Below are positions 25,398-33,627 of a DNA stretch of 64,000 nt, piece by piece (position 1 is the stretch's first letter; the number at the start of each line of letters is the position of its first letter). The DNA is from Gammaproteobacteria bacterium. GTDB taxonomy: Bacteria; Pseudomonadota; Gammaproteobacteria; Pseudomonadales; Azotimanducaceae. The translations under genes and the position numbers were made by a program. The stretch is taken from the NCBI GenBank assembly GCA_009846005.1, contig VXYL01000013.1, positions 62,001 to 126,000 of the forward strand, read 5' to 3'. The notes beneath the pieces were generated by a model, which saw only the letters and a list, made by a program, of their open reading frames with translations, was not told where the DNA came from and ran no database searches.

Positions 25398-25717
25398 GCC
25401 CCACCAGGCGGTTCACGCCTATCGTCCGCAGTGCCTCCTTCGCTCGGCGATCCGCCTGCGTAGTCGCGGGGCGGCATCACGACTGCCCGCGGCTTGACGA
25501 TCACCTCCAAACCCAAAGCGGCAAGTGCCGCCAGTGCCTTGCCGAGTTCCGCAGTCTCTTTGCCGCGTTCGAATTCGGAGAGGAAACGCATACTGAAGCC
25601 TCCGATGGCGGAGACCCTCTCCAGGTTGAGCGAGCGGTCCTGGCGATGCGCACGCGCCAAGCGCCCCAATTCAGATGCGCTTCGAACGACGCCGTAGCGT
25701 GGTCTTGACTTGGCCAT
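25394..25717 (-). CDS. hipB: HipB-like XRE-family antitoxin
   Basis: 107 aa from ATG 25717 (MAKSRPRYGVV); a TTG three codons upstream is an alternative. The helix-turn-helix is in ELGRLARAHRQDRSLNLERVSAIGGFSMRFLSEFERGKETAELG, with the XRE hallmarks LGRLARAHR and RFLSEFERGK. The C terminus (AVVMPPRDYAGG) is proline-rich and likely flexible. It would neutralise HipA and repress the operon through the two palindromes just upstream (25727-25745, 25776-25794). Confidence 0.9.
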   Translation of the reverse strand: MAKSRPRYGVVRSASELGRLARAHRQDRSLNLERVSAIGGFSMRFLSEFERGKETAELGKALAALAALGLEVIVKPRAVVMPPRDYAGGSPSEGGTADDRREPPGGA

Positions 25718-25726
25718 GGCGACCAA

Positions 25727-25794
25727 TTTTATCGTACGGGAAAAACAAGCGCTATCATCGGGGAACCAACCAGCCTTTTACCGTACGGGAAAAT
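25727..25794. promoter_or_regulatory. Pair of operator-like palindromes upstream of hipBA
   Basis: TTTTATCGTACGGGAAAAA (25727-25745) and TTTTACCGTACGGGAAAAT (25776-25794) match at 17 of 19 positions and share the palindromic core CCGTACGG flanked by T4/A4 runs. They lie 10 and 59 bases ahead of the hipB ATG, 49 bases apart. The arrangement fits cooperative HipB binding sites. The first overlaps the place where a ribosome-binding site should be, and the local sequence is AT-rich compared with the surroundings. Confidence 0.75.
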
Positions 25795-25820
25795 CGCAGC
25801 GTGCTTCCCGTGCCGCCGCG

Positions 25821-26003
25821 TCAGGGAACCACGATTTCGCACGCCGGTCCAGCCGCGCCGGCGAGCTTTCGATCCAAGGTTGAGAACCGGCAGCCGAGTG
25901 ATTCGGCAACCGCGACGTACCATGCGTCGTAGCTGGTCAGGTCGTCCCGAAGCGCCCACACGCGCTCGGCGAACGGTCTGAACGGGAACAGCCGAGTCCG
26001 TGT
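25821..26003 (-). pseudogene. C-terminal remnant of a PIN-domain (VapC-type) toxin
   Basis: 61 codons in frame, from just after a TGA (26004-26006) to a TGA at 25821. It reads ...VWALRDDLTSYDAWYVAVAE then SLGCRFSTLDRKLAGAAG, ending IVVP: the well-known C-terminal half of VapC toxins (TAYDA.YVALAE, TLD.+LA). The N-terminal half with the first catalytic Asp is missing, and no start codon is available. The plus-strand LOG gene now lies where the N terminus should be, indicating deletion or rearrangement. Confidence 0.65.
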
Positions 26004-26090
26004 TCAAGTACCATGCCGCCCTTTCCCCAGCGACCGAGCCATGGCCTTGCAGCTCGCCAGCATCGAAGCGCTCAAAGCAGCGGGCGCGGC

Positions 26091-26651
26091 TTGAAACGCA
26101 TCTGCGTCATGTGCGGTTCCAGCGAGGGCCGCAATCCCGCGTACGGTGAGTCTGCCCAGGAACTCGGCCGGACGCTCGCGGCGCGTGGCATCGGCATCGT
26201 CTATGGCGGGGCCGGCGTGGGCTTGATGGGCGCCTTGGCAGACGCCGCTTGTGAGGCCGGGGGCGAAGTCATCGGCGTCATCACGCCCGACCTAGCGGAC
26301 CTCGTCGGCCACGAGGGCGTCCGCCTCGAACGTGTCGACACGATTCACCAGCGCAAAGCGCGCTTCGAGGCCCTATCGGACGGCTATGTCGCCCTGCCAG
26401 GTGGATTCGGCACGCTCGAGGAACTCTTCGAGGCCGTGACCTGGAATCAGCTCGGCCTGCACGACAAGCCGGTGGGGCTGTTGAATGTCGCCGGCTATTT
26501 CGACACGCTCCTTCAGTATCTGCGCCATGTCCAAGGGGAAGGGTTCGTGCGGCGTGAACACGTCGACGGAATCATCGTTGAAGACGAACCGGGTCGACTG
26601 ATCGACGCCCTCGGGCAGTACCGCCCCGTGCGCCTTGGCAAGTGGTGGTAG
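26091..26651 (+). CDS. LOG-family protein (cytokinin riboside 5'-monophosphate phosphoribohydrolase type)
   Basis: 186 aa from a TTG at 26091, chosen because KRICVMCGSSEGRNPAYGE is the conserved N terminus and the total length then fits the family; an in-frame extension to 26013 is not conserved. Rossmann-type motifs GIVYGGAGVGLMGALAD and ALPGGFGTLEELFEAVTW (catalytic and nucleotide-binding) are intact. It removes ribose 5-phosphate from modified adenosine monophosphates. The stop overlaps the start region of the transporter ATPase gene. Confidence 0.9.
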   Translation: MKRICVMCGSSEGRNPAYGESAQELGRTLAARGIGIVYGGAGVGLMGALADAACEAGGEVIGVITPDLADLVGHEGVRLERVDTIHQRKARFEALSDGYVALPGGFGTLEELFEAVTWNQLGLHDKPVGLLNVAGYFDTLLQYLRHVQGEGFVRREHVDGIIVEDEPGRLIDALGQYRPVRLGKWW

Positions 26652-27769
26652 TCGTGGGAACCGCCGCGCCGCACGTCGAATACCGGAACGTCCAGAAGAG
26701 CTACGACGGCCAGACGCTGGTCGTCGAGGACCTGAACCTTGCCGTGCAAAAGGGCGAATTCCTAACCCTGCTCGGTCCCTCGGGGTCCGGCAAGACGACG
26801 TGCCTCATGATGCTTGCCGGGTTCGAGCAGACCTCCGCCGGCACGATCCTCGTCGACGGCGTCTCGGTACAGGATCTCCCCCCGGACAAGCGCGGCATCG
26901 GCGTGGTGTTCCAGAACTACGCGCTGTTCCCGCACATGACGGTGGGCGGCAATCTGTCGTTCCCACTGGAGGTGCGCCGCATGCCCCCCACGGAGCGGGT
27001 CGAACGCGTGCAGAGGGCATTGCGTCTCGTGCAGTTGGAGGGCTTCGAGGATCGCCGGCCCGGGCAGTTGTCCGGCGGTCAGCAGCAACGGGTCGCCATC
27101 GCCCGCGCATTGGTGTTCGAGCCCGACCTGGTGCTGATGGACGAACCCCTCGGTGCCTTGGACCGGCGCCTGCGCGAAGAGATGCAGTTCGAGATTCGCC
27201 GCATCCAGCGTGAACTGGGGGTGACCGTGATCTACGTGACCCACGACCAGCAGGAAGCGATGGTGATGTCGGATCGGGTCGCCGTGTTCCGGGACGGCCG
27301 GATCGAGCAGGTGGCCTCTCCCGAGACGCTCTACGAAGAGCCCGAACGCGCCTTCGTTGCCCACTTCATCGGCGAGAACAATCTCGTGGCAGGCACCGTT
27401 GTCGGTACCGACGGCGACATCTGCGCAGTCGATACCGGCGGCAGCACCGTTCACGCCTTCGACGTGGCGGGCAGCGCGCCTGGCGATGGGGTGCTGCTTG
27501 CCATTCGACCAGAGCGCGTAGGCGTCGCGCCGGAAACGGGCCAGTATGCAAACGAGTTGGTCGCCGACGTCGTCGATGTCGTGTTCATCGGCGACCACCT
27601 CCGCGTGCGCCTGAGAGTGGGCAGTCGCGACGACTTCATCGCCAAGATTCCCAACATCGTCGGCCACGGCAGGGTGCTGCCGGGCGACACCGTGCGTATC
27701 GGCTGGGCAACGCTGGACTGTCGAGCGCTTCCCCCCGATCCAACTGTCCTGCAAACGGAGAACGATTGA
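26642..27769 (+). CDS. ABC transporter ATPase, spermidine/putrescine (PotA) type
   Basis: 375 aa; GTG codons at 26642, 26645 and 26654 all give reasonable starts. Walker A GPSGSGKTT, Q-loop VFQNYALFPHMT, signature LSGGQQQRVAIARAL, Walker B LVLMDEPLGALD and H-loop VTHDQ are intact. The C-terminal TOBE domain (about 280-370) includes LAIRPERVGVAP. It powers import with the three downstream genes. Its stop overlaps the next ATG (TGATG), so the four-gene operon is coupled. Confidence 0.94.
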   Translation: MVVVVGTAAPHVEYRNVQKSYDGQTLVVEDLNLAVQKGEFLTLLGPSGSGKTTCLMMLAGFEQTSAGTILVDGVSVQDLPPDKRGIGVVFQNYALFPHMTVGGNLSFPLEVRRMPPTERVERVQRALRLVQLEGFEDRRPGQLSGGQQQRVAIARALVFEPDLVLMDEPLGALDRRLREEMQFEIRRIQRELGVTVIYVTHDQQEAMVMSDRVAVFRDGRIEQVASPETLYEEPERAFVAHFIGENNLVAGTVVGTDGDICAVDTGGSTVHAFDVAGSAPGDGVLLAIRPERVGVAPETGQYANELVADVVDVVFIGDHLRVRLRVGSRDDFIAKIPNIVGHGRVLPGDTVRIGWATLDCRALPPDPTVLQTEND

Positions 27770-28929
27770 TGAAACGAGCCAACCGAACGACTCGACCGAG
27801 TAGGTTTGCGAGCAAAGTGGGCGACGCCTTCGCCAGCGCGGGCGGGGAAAAGCCCCGCCCCTGCGCCGTCGCAATGGCAGCGCTGGTGCTTAGCGCCGTT
27901 CCGGCAACGGCTGCCGAGTCCGTCACCGTGGTGTCCTGGGGCGGGTCCTACGAGCGGGCCTGCGTCGAGGGATACCACAAGGCGTTCACCGCCGAGACCG
28001 GCATCGAGATCAAGCTCGAGGACTACAACGGCGGCCTGGCCGAGGTACGCGCCCAGGTGGATTCCGGCTCGGTGCACTGGGACGTGGTGGACGTCGAACT
28101 CGCCGATGGCGTGCGGGGCTGCGACGAAGGTCTGTTCAAGGTATTCGATCCCGCCGCCCTGCCTGCCGGTGCCGACGGCTCCGCGCCCGAGGACGACTAC
28201 TACCCGGACGCCATCACCGAGTGCGGCGCCAACACGCTCTACTACTCCACCGTCTACGCCTACAACGCCGAGAAGATCCCCGGCGAGAAGCCGGCCACGA
28301 TGCAGGACTTCTTCGACCTCGAGCGCTTTCCCGGGCGCCGCGGCATGCGCCGTTCGCCGGTCGTGAACCTCGAGTTCGCGCTCATGGGCGACGGCGTCCC
28401 GGCCGAGGAGGTGTACGCGCTGCTGGACACGGAGGAGGGCGTCGAACGGGCATTCGCGAAGCTCGACACCATCAAGGACCATGTCGTCTGGTGGGAGGCC
28501 GGTGCCCAGCCGCCGCAAATGCTGGCCGACGGCGAAGTCATCATGTCCACCGCCTACAACGGGCGCATCTTCAACGCCCAGGTGCTGGAGGAGCAGCCCT
28601 TCGTCATCGTCTGGGACGGCCAGGTCCTCGACACCGGCTTCCTCGCGATCCTCGAGGGCGCGCCGAACGCCGAGGCCGCGCAACGCTTCGTGGAATTCGC
28701 GGCCCGGCCGTCGTCCATGGCCGGTACCGCCCGGTACATCTCCTACAGCCCCACGCGACGCTCGGCCGAGGCGCTAATCTCCACCCACGCCGAAACCCAC
28801 GTTTCGATGCGCCCGCACATGCCCAACACGCCCGAGAACGCCAAGCGCGCGTTGCACAACGACTGGGAATGGTGGAGCGACAACCGGGACGACATGAACG
28901 AGCGTTTCGCGGCGTGGCTTGCCCGATAG
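27769..28929 (+). CDS. Periplasmic polyamine-type substrate-binding protein (PotD/PotF-like)
   Basis: 386 aa from the ATG at 27769. A bacterial type-2 binding protein: VVSWGGSYERACVEGYHKAF, WDVVDVELADGVRGC, NTLYYSTVYAYNAEKIPG, and later EVIMSTAYNGRIFNAQ. The signal peptide core is AMAALVLSAVPATAAES. Its N-region is oddly long, and codons for AGGEKPRPCAV come from a palindromic repeat (27838-27863). Starting at the inner ATG would leave a signal with no positive residues, so the longer form is more likely. Ligand: polyamine-like by family; not provable here. Confidence 0.9.
   Translation: MKRANRTTRPSRFASKVGDAFASAGGEKPRPCAVAMAALVLSAVPATAAESVTVVSWGGSYERACVEGYHKAFTAETGIEIKLEDYNGGLAEVRAQVDSGSVHWDVVDVELADGVRGCDEGLFKVFDPAALPAGADGSAPEDDYYPDAITECGANTLYYSTVYAYNAEKIPGEKPATMQDFFDLERFPGRRGMRRSPVVNLEFALMGDGVPAEEVYALLDTEEGVERAFAKLDTIKDHVVWWEAGAQPPQMLADGEVIMSTAYNGRIFNAQVLEEQPFVIVWDGQVLDTGFLAILEGAPNAEAAQRFVEFAARPSSMAGTARYISYSPTRRSAEALISTHAETHVSMRPHMPNTPENAKRALHNDWEWWSDNRDDMNERFAAWLAR
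27838..27863. repeat. Palindromic repeat inside a signal-peptide coding region
   Basis: GCGGGCGGGGAAAAGCCCCG followed by CCCCTGC. It matches the GCGGGCGGGGACAAGCCCCG element at 31014-31040 and 54653-54681 with two changes. Here it is translated as AGGEKPRPC in the n-region of a binding-protein signal peptide. Confidence 0.75.
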
Positions 28930-30166
28930 CGTCGATCGCCGAGGTTGCTTGAGGCTGCGCATGGCCGCGGCTGGGTCACCCGGGATTCGGGCTGCGGGCC
29001 TGACGATCCCGTTGATCGCGTTCATCGGGGTGACGTTCATCGCGCCGCTCGGGACGTTGTTGACGCGTAGCGTCTACGACGCGGAAGTCGCCGAGATCCT
29101 GCCCGAGACCCTGGCGGTTCTCGCGGATTGGGACGGTAGCGGAACGCCCTCGGAAGCAACCTACGCGACCGTTGCGAGGGAACTGCTGCGCGCCCGGGAC
29201 GAACGCACGCTGGGGCGCGCGGCGACGCGCATCAACCGGATTCAGAGCGGTTTGCGCAGCGTCGTGGTCAAGACGCCACGACGCCTTGGACGCGATGCCG
29301 ACGCCGATCCGCCAAGTTCCTGGCGGGAAGCCCTTGTCGACATCGACGATGCCTGGGCCGAAACCGCCACCTGGCGGGCGATCCGCGAGGCGGGACAGCC
29401 GTACACGGCGCGCCACTTCCTGAACGCGGTGGATCTCGAGACGCGGCCGGACGGGAGCATCGGCGCCATGCCCGAAACGCGGCGCATCTACGTGCCGCTC
29501 TATCTCAGGACGCTGTGGGTGAGCCTCGGCGTCACCGCGCTGTGTCTCGTCATCGGCTACCCCATCGCCCACGCCATCGCCCATGCGGGATCGCGCTGGT
29601 CAACGACGTTGCTGGTGCTGGTGCTCGTGCCGTTCTGGACGTCGCTCCTGGTACGCACGACGGCCTGGATCGTGCTGCTGCAGAACCAGGGCGTCGTCAA
29701 CGACATCCTGGTCTTACTGGGCATCGTCCCCGACAACGAACGGCTCGCCATGATCTACAACATGACCGGCACGTTCGTCGCCATGACCCACGTGCTGCTG
29801 CCGTTCATGGTGCTGCCGCTGTATTCGGTGATGCGCTCGATTCCGGCCCGCCACATGGACGCCGCGGCCTCTCTCGGGGCGACGCCGATGCAGGCGTTCC
29901 GAAGGGTCTACTGGCCGCAGACCCTACCGGGGGTCGGAGCGGGCTCGCTGCTGGTGTTCATCCTGGCGATCGGCTACTACATCACCCCGGCGCTGGTGGG
30001 CGGGCAGAGCGGCCAGCTCATCTCCAACATGATCGCCTACCACATGCAGACGTCCCTGAACTGGGGCCTAGCGGCGGCGCTCGCGGCGATCCTGCTGCTG
30101 GCGGTGATCGGGCTCTACGTGCTCTACGACCGCGTCGTCGGCATTGACCGGATGCGCCTCGGATGA
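28919..30166 (+). CDS. ABC transporter permease, PotB type, with long periplasmic insertion
   Basis: 415 aa from TTG 28919; ATG 28961 is an alternative. TM1 is at TIPLIAFIGVTFIAPLGTLL. A ~150-residue hydrophilic insertion then precedes the core five-helix permease (VPLYLRTLWVSLGVTALCLVIGYP, VPFWTSLLVRTTAW). The EAA coupling motif is AAASLGATPMQAFRRVYWPQTLPG. Some polyamine-type permeases have such a loop. It overlaps the binding-protein gene by 11 bases and ends in an ATGA-type overlap with the next permease. Confidence 0.92.
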   Translation: MPDSVDRRGCLRLRMAAAGSPGIRAAGLTIPLIAFIGVTFIAPLGTLLTRSVYDAEVAEILPETLAVLADWDGSGTPSEATYATVARELLRARDERTLGRAATRINRIQSGLRSVVVKTPRRLGRDADADPPSSWREALVDIDDAWAETATWRAIREAGQPYTARHFLNAVDLETRPDGSIGAMPETRRIYVPLYLRTLWVSLGVTALCLVIGYPIAHAIAHAGSRWSTTLLVLVLVPFWTSLLVRTTAWIVLLQNQGVVNDILVLLGIVPDNERLAMIYNMTGTFVAMTHVLLPFMVLPLYSVMRSIPARHMDAAASLGATPMQAFRRVYWPQTLPGVGAGSLLVFILAIGYYITPALVGGQSGQLISNMIAYHMQTSLNWGLAAALAAILLLAVIGLYVLYDRVVGIDRMRLG

Positions 30167-30999
30167 CCACGGCGACGACAATCGCGCAACGGAGGCTGGG
30201 CCGCTACGCCTACGTCGGGTTCTGCGCCTGCGCGTTCGTCTTTCTCGTCGCGCCGATCCTCGTCATCGTGCCCCTGAGCTTCAACGCCGAGCCGTACTTC
30301 ACCTTTACGGAGGGCATGCTCCGCCTCGATGCCGATGCCTGGTCCTTAAGGTGGTACCGCAGCATCGTCGAGGACGAACAATGGGGACGTGCGCTCGTCA
30401 ACAGCATGATCATCGGCGTGGCCGCCACGCTGCTCGCCACCACCCTCGGCACCGTCGCCGCCCTGGGGCTCGCGAACCCGGCCATGCCCGCTCGGCGATT
30501 GGCCATGGGCATTCTCATCTCGCCGATGATCACCCCGGTCATCATCGTCGCCGTGGGGGTGTTCTTCTTCTACTCGAAGCTCGGACTTGCCCAGACCCAC
30601 CTGGGGTTGATTCTTGCCCACGCCGCCCTCGGCGCGCCGTTCGTCGTGATCACCGTCACCGCGACCCTTGCCGGTTTCGACCAAACGTTCATGCGCGCCG
30701 CGGCCAGCCTTGGCGCGGGCCCGCTGACGAGGTTCCGGCGCGTCCAGTTGCCGTTGATCGCGCCCGGGGTCTTCTCCGGGGGCCTGTTCGCGTTCGCGGC
30801 GTCCTTCGACGAGGTGGTAGTGGTCCTGCTGATGGGCGGCTTGGAGCAACGGACCATTCCGCGCCAGATGTGGTCGGGCATCCGGGAGCAGATCAGTCCG
30901 ACGATCCTCGCGGTCGCGACGTTGCTGATCATCTTCGCGGTGCTGGTGCTGTTCACCGTCGAGTGGCTGCGGCGGCGGTCGAGCGAGGCCGCAAGCTGA
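30163..30999 (+). CDS. ABC transporter permease, PotC type
   Basis: 278 aa, six helices. N-terminal FVFLVAPILVIVPLSFN; the EAA coupling motif is AAASLGAGPLTRFRRVQLPLIAPG, followed by FAFAASFDEVVVVLLMGG. Standard PotC architecture. It is the last of the four transporter genes and starts inside the end of the PotB-type gene. The 211 bases that follow contain palindromic repeats only. Confidence 0.93.
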   Translation: MTTATTIAQRRLGRYAYVGFCACAFVFLVAPILVIVPLSFNAEPYFTFTEGMLRLDADAWSLRWYRSIVEDEQWGRALVNSMIIGVAATLLATTLGTVAALGLANPAMPARRLAMGILISPMITPVIIVAVGVFFFYSKLGLAQTHLGLILAHAALGAPFVVITVTATLAGFDQTFMRAAASLGAGPLTRFRRVQLPLIAPGVFSGGLFAFAASFDEVVVVLLMGGLEQRTIPRQMWSGIREQISPTILAVATLLIIFAVLVLFTVEWLRRRSSEAAS

Positions 31000-31013
31000 G
31001 TTGGCTGCGGCAC

Positions 31014-31116
31014 GGGCGGGGACAAGCCCCGCCCCTACGAACTGCCTACCGCGGGCGGGCCGCCTCTACGGGCCTGCGTCGCGGAGTGGCGTAGGGGACG
31101 GGCTTGTCCCGTCCCG
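31014..31116. repeat. Two palindromic repeats upstream of a PQQ dehydrogenase gene
   Basis: GGGCGGGGACAAGCCCCGCC with CCTACG (31014-31040) and GTAGGGGACGGGCTTGTCCC with GTCCCG (31091-31116), arranged in opposite orientations. They lie between the permease stop and the PQQ dehydrogenase ATG (31212). A transcript from the transporter operon would pass through both hairpins. Confidence 0.88.
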
Positions 31117-31211
31117 CTGACCCGGCTGGGACAATCGAGCCGATCGATCAGAATGAGTCCCAAGACATATTGCCTATACTGGGTTGCGCACGATTCCGAG
31201 GTTCCCAACCA

Positions 31212-32966
31212 ATGGTTCGATCAACTCGTAGGGCATTCCTCCCTCTCTTCATTGCAATCACGGCACTTCCGCTTGCAGGCTACACGGACGAGGAGTCTGC
31301 TTTCGTCCCGGTCACTGACGCCATGCTTGCCGACCCGCCGGCCGAGGACTGGCTGACCTGGCGGCGCACCAACGACGCGTGGGGCTACAGCCCGCTCGAT
31401 CAGATCACCGCCGAGAACGTCGCCAAGCTCGAACAGGTTTGGACGCGACCGTTGCGTCGGGGCAGCCAGACGGCGACACCTCTGGTCTACGACGGCGTGA
31501 TGTACATGCCGAACCCCAACGACGTGATCCAGGCGTTGGACGCGACAACGGGCGACCTGCTCTGGGAACACGAGCGCGAGACTCCGGAGGCGGCCCGCAG
31601 GATGGGCGGCCTGCTCGGCAGCAACAACCGGAACATCGCCATCTACGGCAACCTGATCATCGACACCAGCGTCGATCTCCACCTGTTCGCCCTCGATGCC
31701 GAGACCGGCGAAATGGTCTGGGAGACCCCGGTCCTCGACTACACAAAGCACCGCGCCATCCAGGGCGCCGGGCCGATCATTGCGGGCGGCAAGGCCGTAT
31801 CCGGACGAAGCTGTTTGCCGTACGCCGGACCCCACGCTTGCGTCATCGTCGCCCTCGATGCCTTGACCGGCAAGGAGGTCTGGCGGCGGCGGTTGATCCC
31901 TGCGCCCGGCGAGCACGGCGACGAGTCCTGGGGCGACATGCCATTCGAAGCGCGCAGCCACGTCGGATCCTGGATGGTGCCGAGCTACGACCACGAACTC
32001 GATCTGGTCTTCGTGGGTACGTCCGTCACGGCGCCGACCCCCAAGTTCCTGCTGCAGGGGTCCGACAAGGAGTATCTCTACCACAACTCCACCCTGGCGC
32101 TGGACGGCGACACAGGGGAGATCCGCTGGTACTACCAGCACCTGGTCGATCACTGGGACTTAGACCACCCCTTCGAGCGGATGCTGCTCGACACCAAGGT
32201 CGCGCCGGATTCCGAGGACGTGCCGTGGATCAATCCCGGCATCGAGCCGGGGGAGACCCGCAAAGTCATGACTGGCATTCCCGGGAAGACGGCCTTGATC
32301 TACACCCTCGACCGGGAGACGGGCGAGTTCCTCTGGGCGAGACCCACCGTCGAGCAGAACGTCGTCGCCAACATCGACGGCACCGGCAAGGTGACCGGGG
32401 AAGCCGATTCCATTCCGACCGAAATGGGGCAGACGCTCAACATCTGCCCGTCCATGCATGGCGGCAAGGATTGGGAGGCGGGTGCGTACAGTCCGCTGAC
32501 CAACACGATGTACTTTCCGCTCCGCAACGCCTGTATGCCGACCTTGATCACCACCGACCGCGATGCGTCCCATTCCTACTATGCGCTCAACGTCGGGTTC
32601 GAACTCTCGCCGGGCAAGACGGACCTCGGCACCATCTATGCCGTCTCGGCGGAAACCGGGGCCACGACATGGCTCTACGAGCAGCGCGCGTCGACGACGT
32701 CGGTGGTCGCGACCGGTGGCGGGCTGCTGTTCTTCGGCGATACCGGCGGCGGATTCATGGCTCTCGACCAGGAAAACGGCGCGGTGCTGTGGCGCGTGGA
32801 ACTCGGTTCTCCCGTTACCGGGTTCCCGATTACCTACGCGGTGGACGGACGGCAGTACGTGGCGGTGAGCACGGGGTTCTCGGCAACTACCGGGAGCTTT
32901 CTCCGGATGACGCCGGAGATTAGGCCGAGCTTCGGGAACAACCTGTACGTATTCGCGTTGCCGTAG
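31212..32966 (+). CDS. Exported PQQ-dependent dehydrogenase (quinoprotein alcohol dehydrogenase type)
   Basis: 584 aa from ATG 31212, with a signal peptide MVRSTRRAFLPLFIAITALPL. Eight-bladed quinoprotein propeller: W-motif repeats such as ALDATTGDLLWEHE, ALDAETGEMVWETP, ALDALTGKEVWRRR, ALDGDTGEIRWYY and LDRETGEFLW are visible. SGRSCLPYAGPHACVIVALD is characteristic of a PQQ dehydrogenase subgroup. The vicinal Cys-Cys disulfide of methanol dehydrogenase was not found, and there is no fused cytochrome domain. It would oxidise an alcohol in the periplasm and pass electrons to a cytochrome such as the one encoded convergently. Confidence 0.92.
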   Translation: MVRSTRRAFLPLFIAITALPLAGYTDEESAFVPVTDAMLADPPAEDWLTWRRTNDAWGYSPLDQITAENVAKLEQVWTRPLRRGSQTATPLVYDGVMYMPNPNDVIQALDATTGDLLWEHERETPEAARRMGGLLGSNNRNIAIYGNLIIDTSVDLHLFALDAETGEMVWETPVLDYTKHRAIQGAGPIIAGGKAVSGRSCLPYAGPHACVIVALDALTGKEVWRRRLIPAPGEHGDESWGDMPFEARSHVGSWMVPSYDHELDLVFVGTSVTAPTPKFLLQGSDKEYLYHNSTLALDGDTGEIRWYYQHLVDHWDLDHPFERMLLDTKVAPDSEDVPWINPGIEPGETRKVMTGIPGKTALIYTLDRETGEFLWARPTVEQNVVANIDGTGKVTGEADSIPTEMGQTLNICPSMHGGKDWEAGAYSPLTNTMYFPLRNACMPTLITTDRDASHSYYALNVGFELSPGKTDLGTIYAVSAETGATTWLYEQRASTTSVVATGGGLLFFGDTGGGFMALDQENGAVLWRVELGSPVTGFPITYAVDGRQYVAVSTGFSATTGSFLRMTPEIRPSFGNNLYVFALP

Positions 32967-32978
32967 GGATGACGAACC

Positions 32979-33011
32979 ATGTAAATGTGACTCAACGTGT
33001 CACATTTACAT
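32979..33011. terminator. 13-bp perfect inverted repeat between convergent genes
   Basis: ATGTAAATGTGAC (32979-32991) and GTCACATTTACAT (32999-33011) flank a 7-base loop. It sits 13 bases past the PQQ dehydrogenase stop, and the cytochrome gene's TAA (33006-33008) is inside the right arm. AT-rich arms without a T tract make it an atypical terminator, but the position suits a shared two-way one. A regulator-binding palindrome is the alternative. Confidence 0.6.
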
Positions 33012-33626
33012 AGTTGCAGACGGCTGAATTGCGATCTCACTGAGAGCCTTCGGATTCGTTGACAGTTCGTCCTTGCCGGCCGGGTACCCCATCTCCGAGA
33101 GCAGGTAGGCGACGAGGTCGGCGTAGGTCTCTTCGCTCAGACTCCCCGGGGCGCTCTGGGGCATCGTGTTGCGCATACCCACGAAGTAGTCGTAGAGCTT
33201 CTTGTCCTTCCAGCGGAACGTGAAGGCGATGCCGACGAGGGAGGGCGTCATCTGCTGATCGCCGCGGAGATCCTCCTTGTGGCATTCGACGCACTGTTCG
33301 AGATAGACGGTCTTGCCGCGCGCCGCCTGGCCTTCGGTGTAGACCCCGTCGCGCACCGATCGCGTCGGCGTTTTCAGGGGCTCTTCTTCGGAACCGGAAC
33401 CTGTAGTGGCCAGCCAAGCAGCGGCCATGAGGATGACCGGGACGAACGGGACGGGACAAGCCCGTCCCCTACGGTCCGTTCCCAAAGGACGCAGCGTCGT
33501 AGGGGCGACCCTTGCGGTCGCCCGCCCAAACGCGACAACTGGTCGGCACGGGACGGGGCAAGCCCGTCCCCTACGGTTCGTGTTCCGTGCACGTCCGCAG
33601 CCCGGCCCAAGAGTTGGAATTCCCAT
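33006..33626 (-). CDS. Exported mono-heme cytochrome c with repeat-derived N-terminal region
   Basis: Heme motif CVECH and a likely Met ligand in MRNTMPQSAPGSLS, then ADLVAYLLSEMGYPAG: a class I-type cytochrome c domain of ~110 residues. The ATG at 33626 follows the KTSC gene stop by one base and gives 206 aa; a TTG at 33485 gives 159 aa. In both cases the signal-peptide n-region (RRGRACPVPF before VPVILMAAAWLATTG) is encoded by a palindromic repeat. Starting at the ATG in VILMAAAW would remove all positive charge. Likely a periplasmic electron carrier; it ends the redox operon. Confidence 0.78.
   Translation of the reverse strand: MGIPTLGPGCGRARNTNRRGRACPVPCRPVVAFGRATARVAPTTLRPLGTDRRGRACPVPFVPVILMAAAWLATTGSGSEEEPLKTPTRSVRDGVYTEGQAARGKTVYLEQCVECHKEDLRGDQQMTPSLVGIAFTFRWKDKKLYDYFVGMRNTMPQSAPGSLSEETYADLVAYLLSEMGYPAGKDELSTNPKALSEIAIQPSATM
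33449..33576. repeat. Three palindromic repeats inside the cytochrome 5' coding region
   Basis: Copies at 33449-33474 (GACGGGACAAGCCCGTCCCC), 33499-33526 (GTAGGGGCGACCCTTGCGGT then CGCCCGCC) and 33550-33576 (GGGACGGGGCAAGCCCGTCC). Outer copies are of the GTAGGGGACGGG type and the middle one of the GTAGGGGCGAC type. All lie within the open frame of the cytochrome gene when it is read from ATG 33626. Confidence 0.88.
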
Positions 33627-33627
33627 G

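Noticed and set aside
26013-26090. In-frame N-terminal extension of the LOG gene
   Set aside because: The family N terminus begins at KRICVMCGSS; the extension is unconserved in composition and the TTG at 26091 fits the family length.
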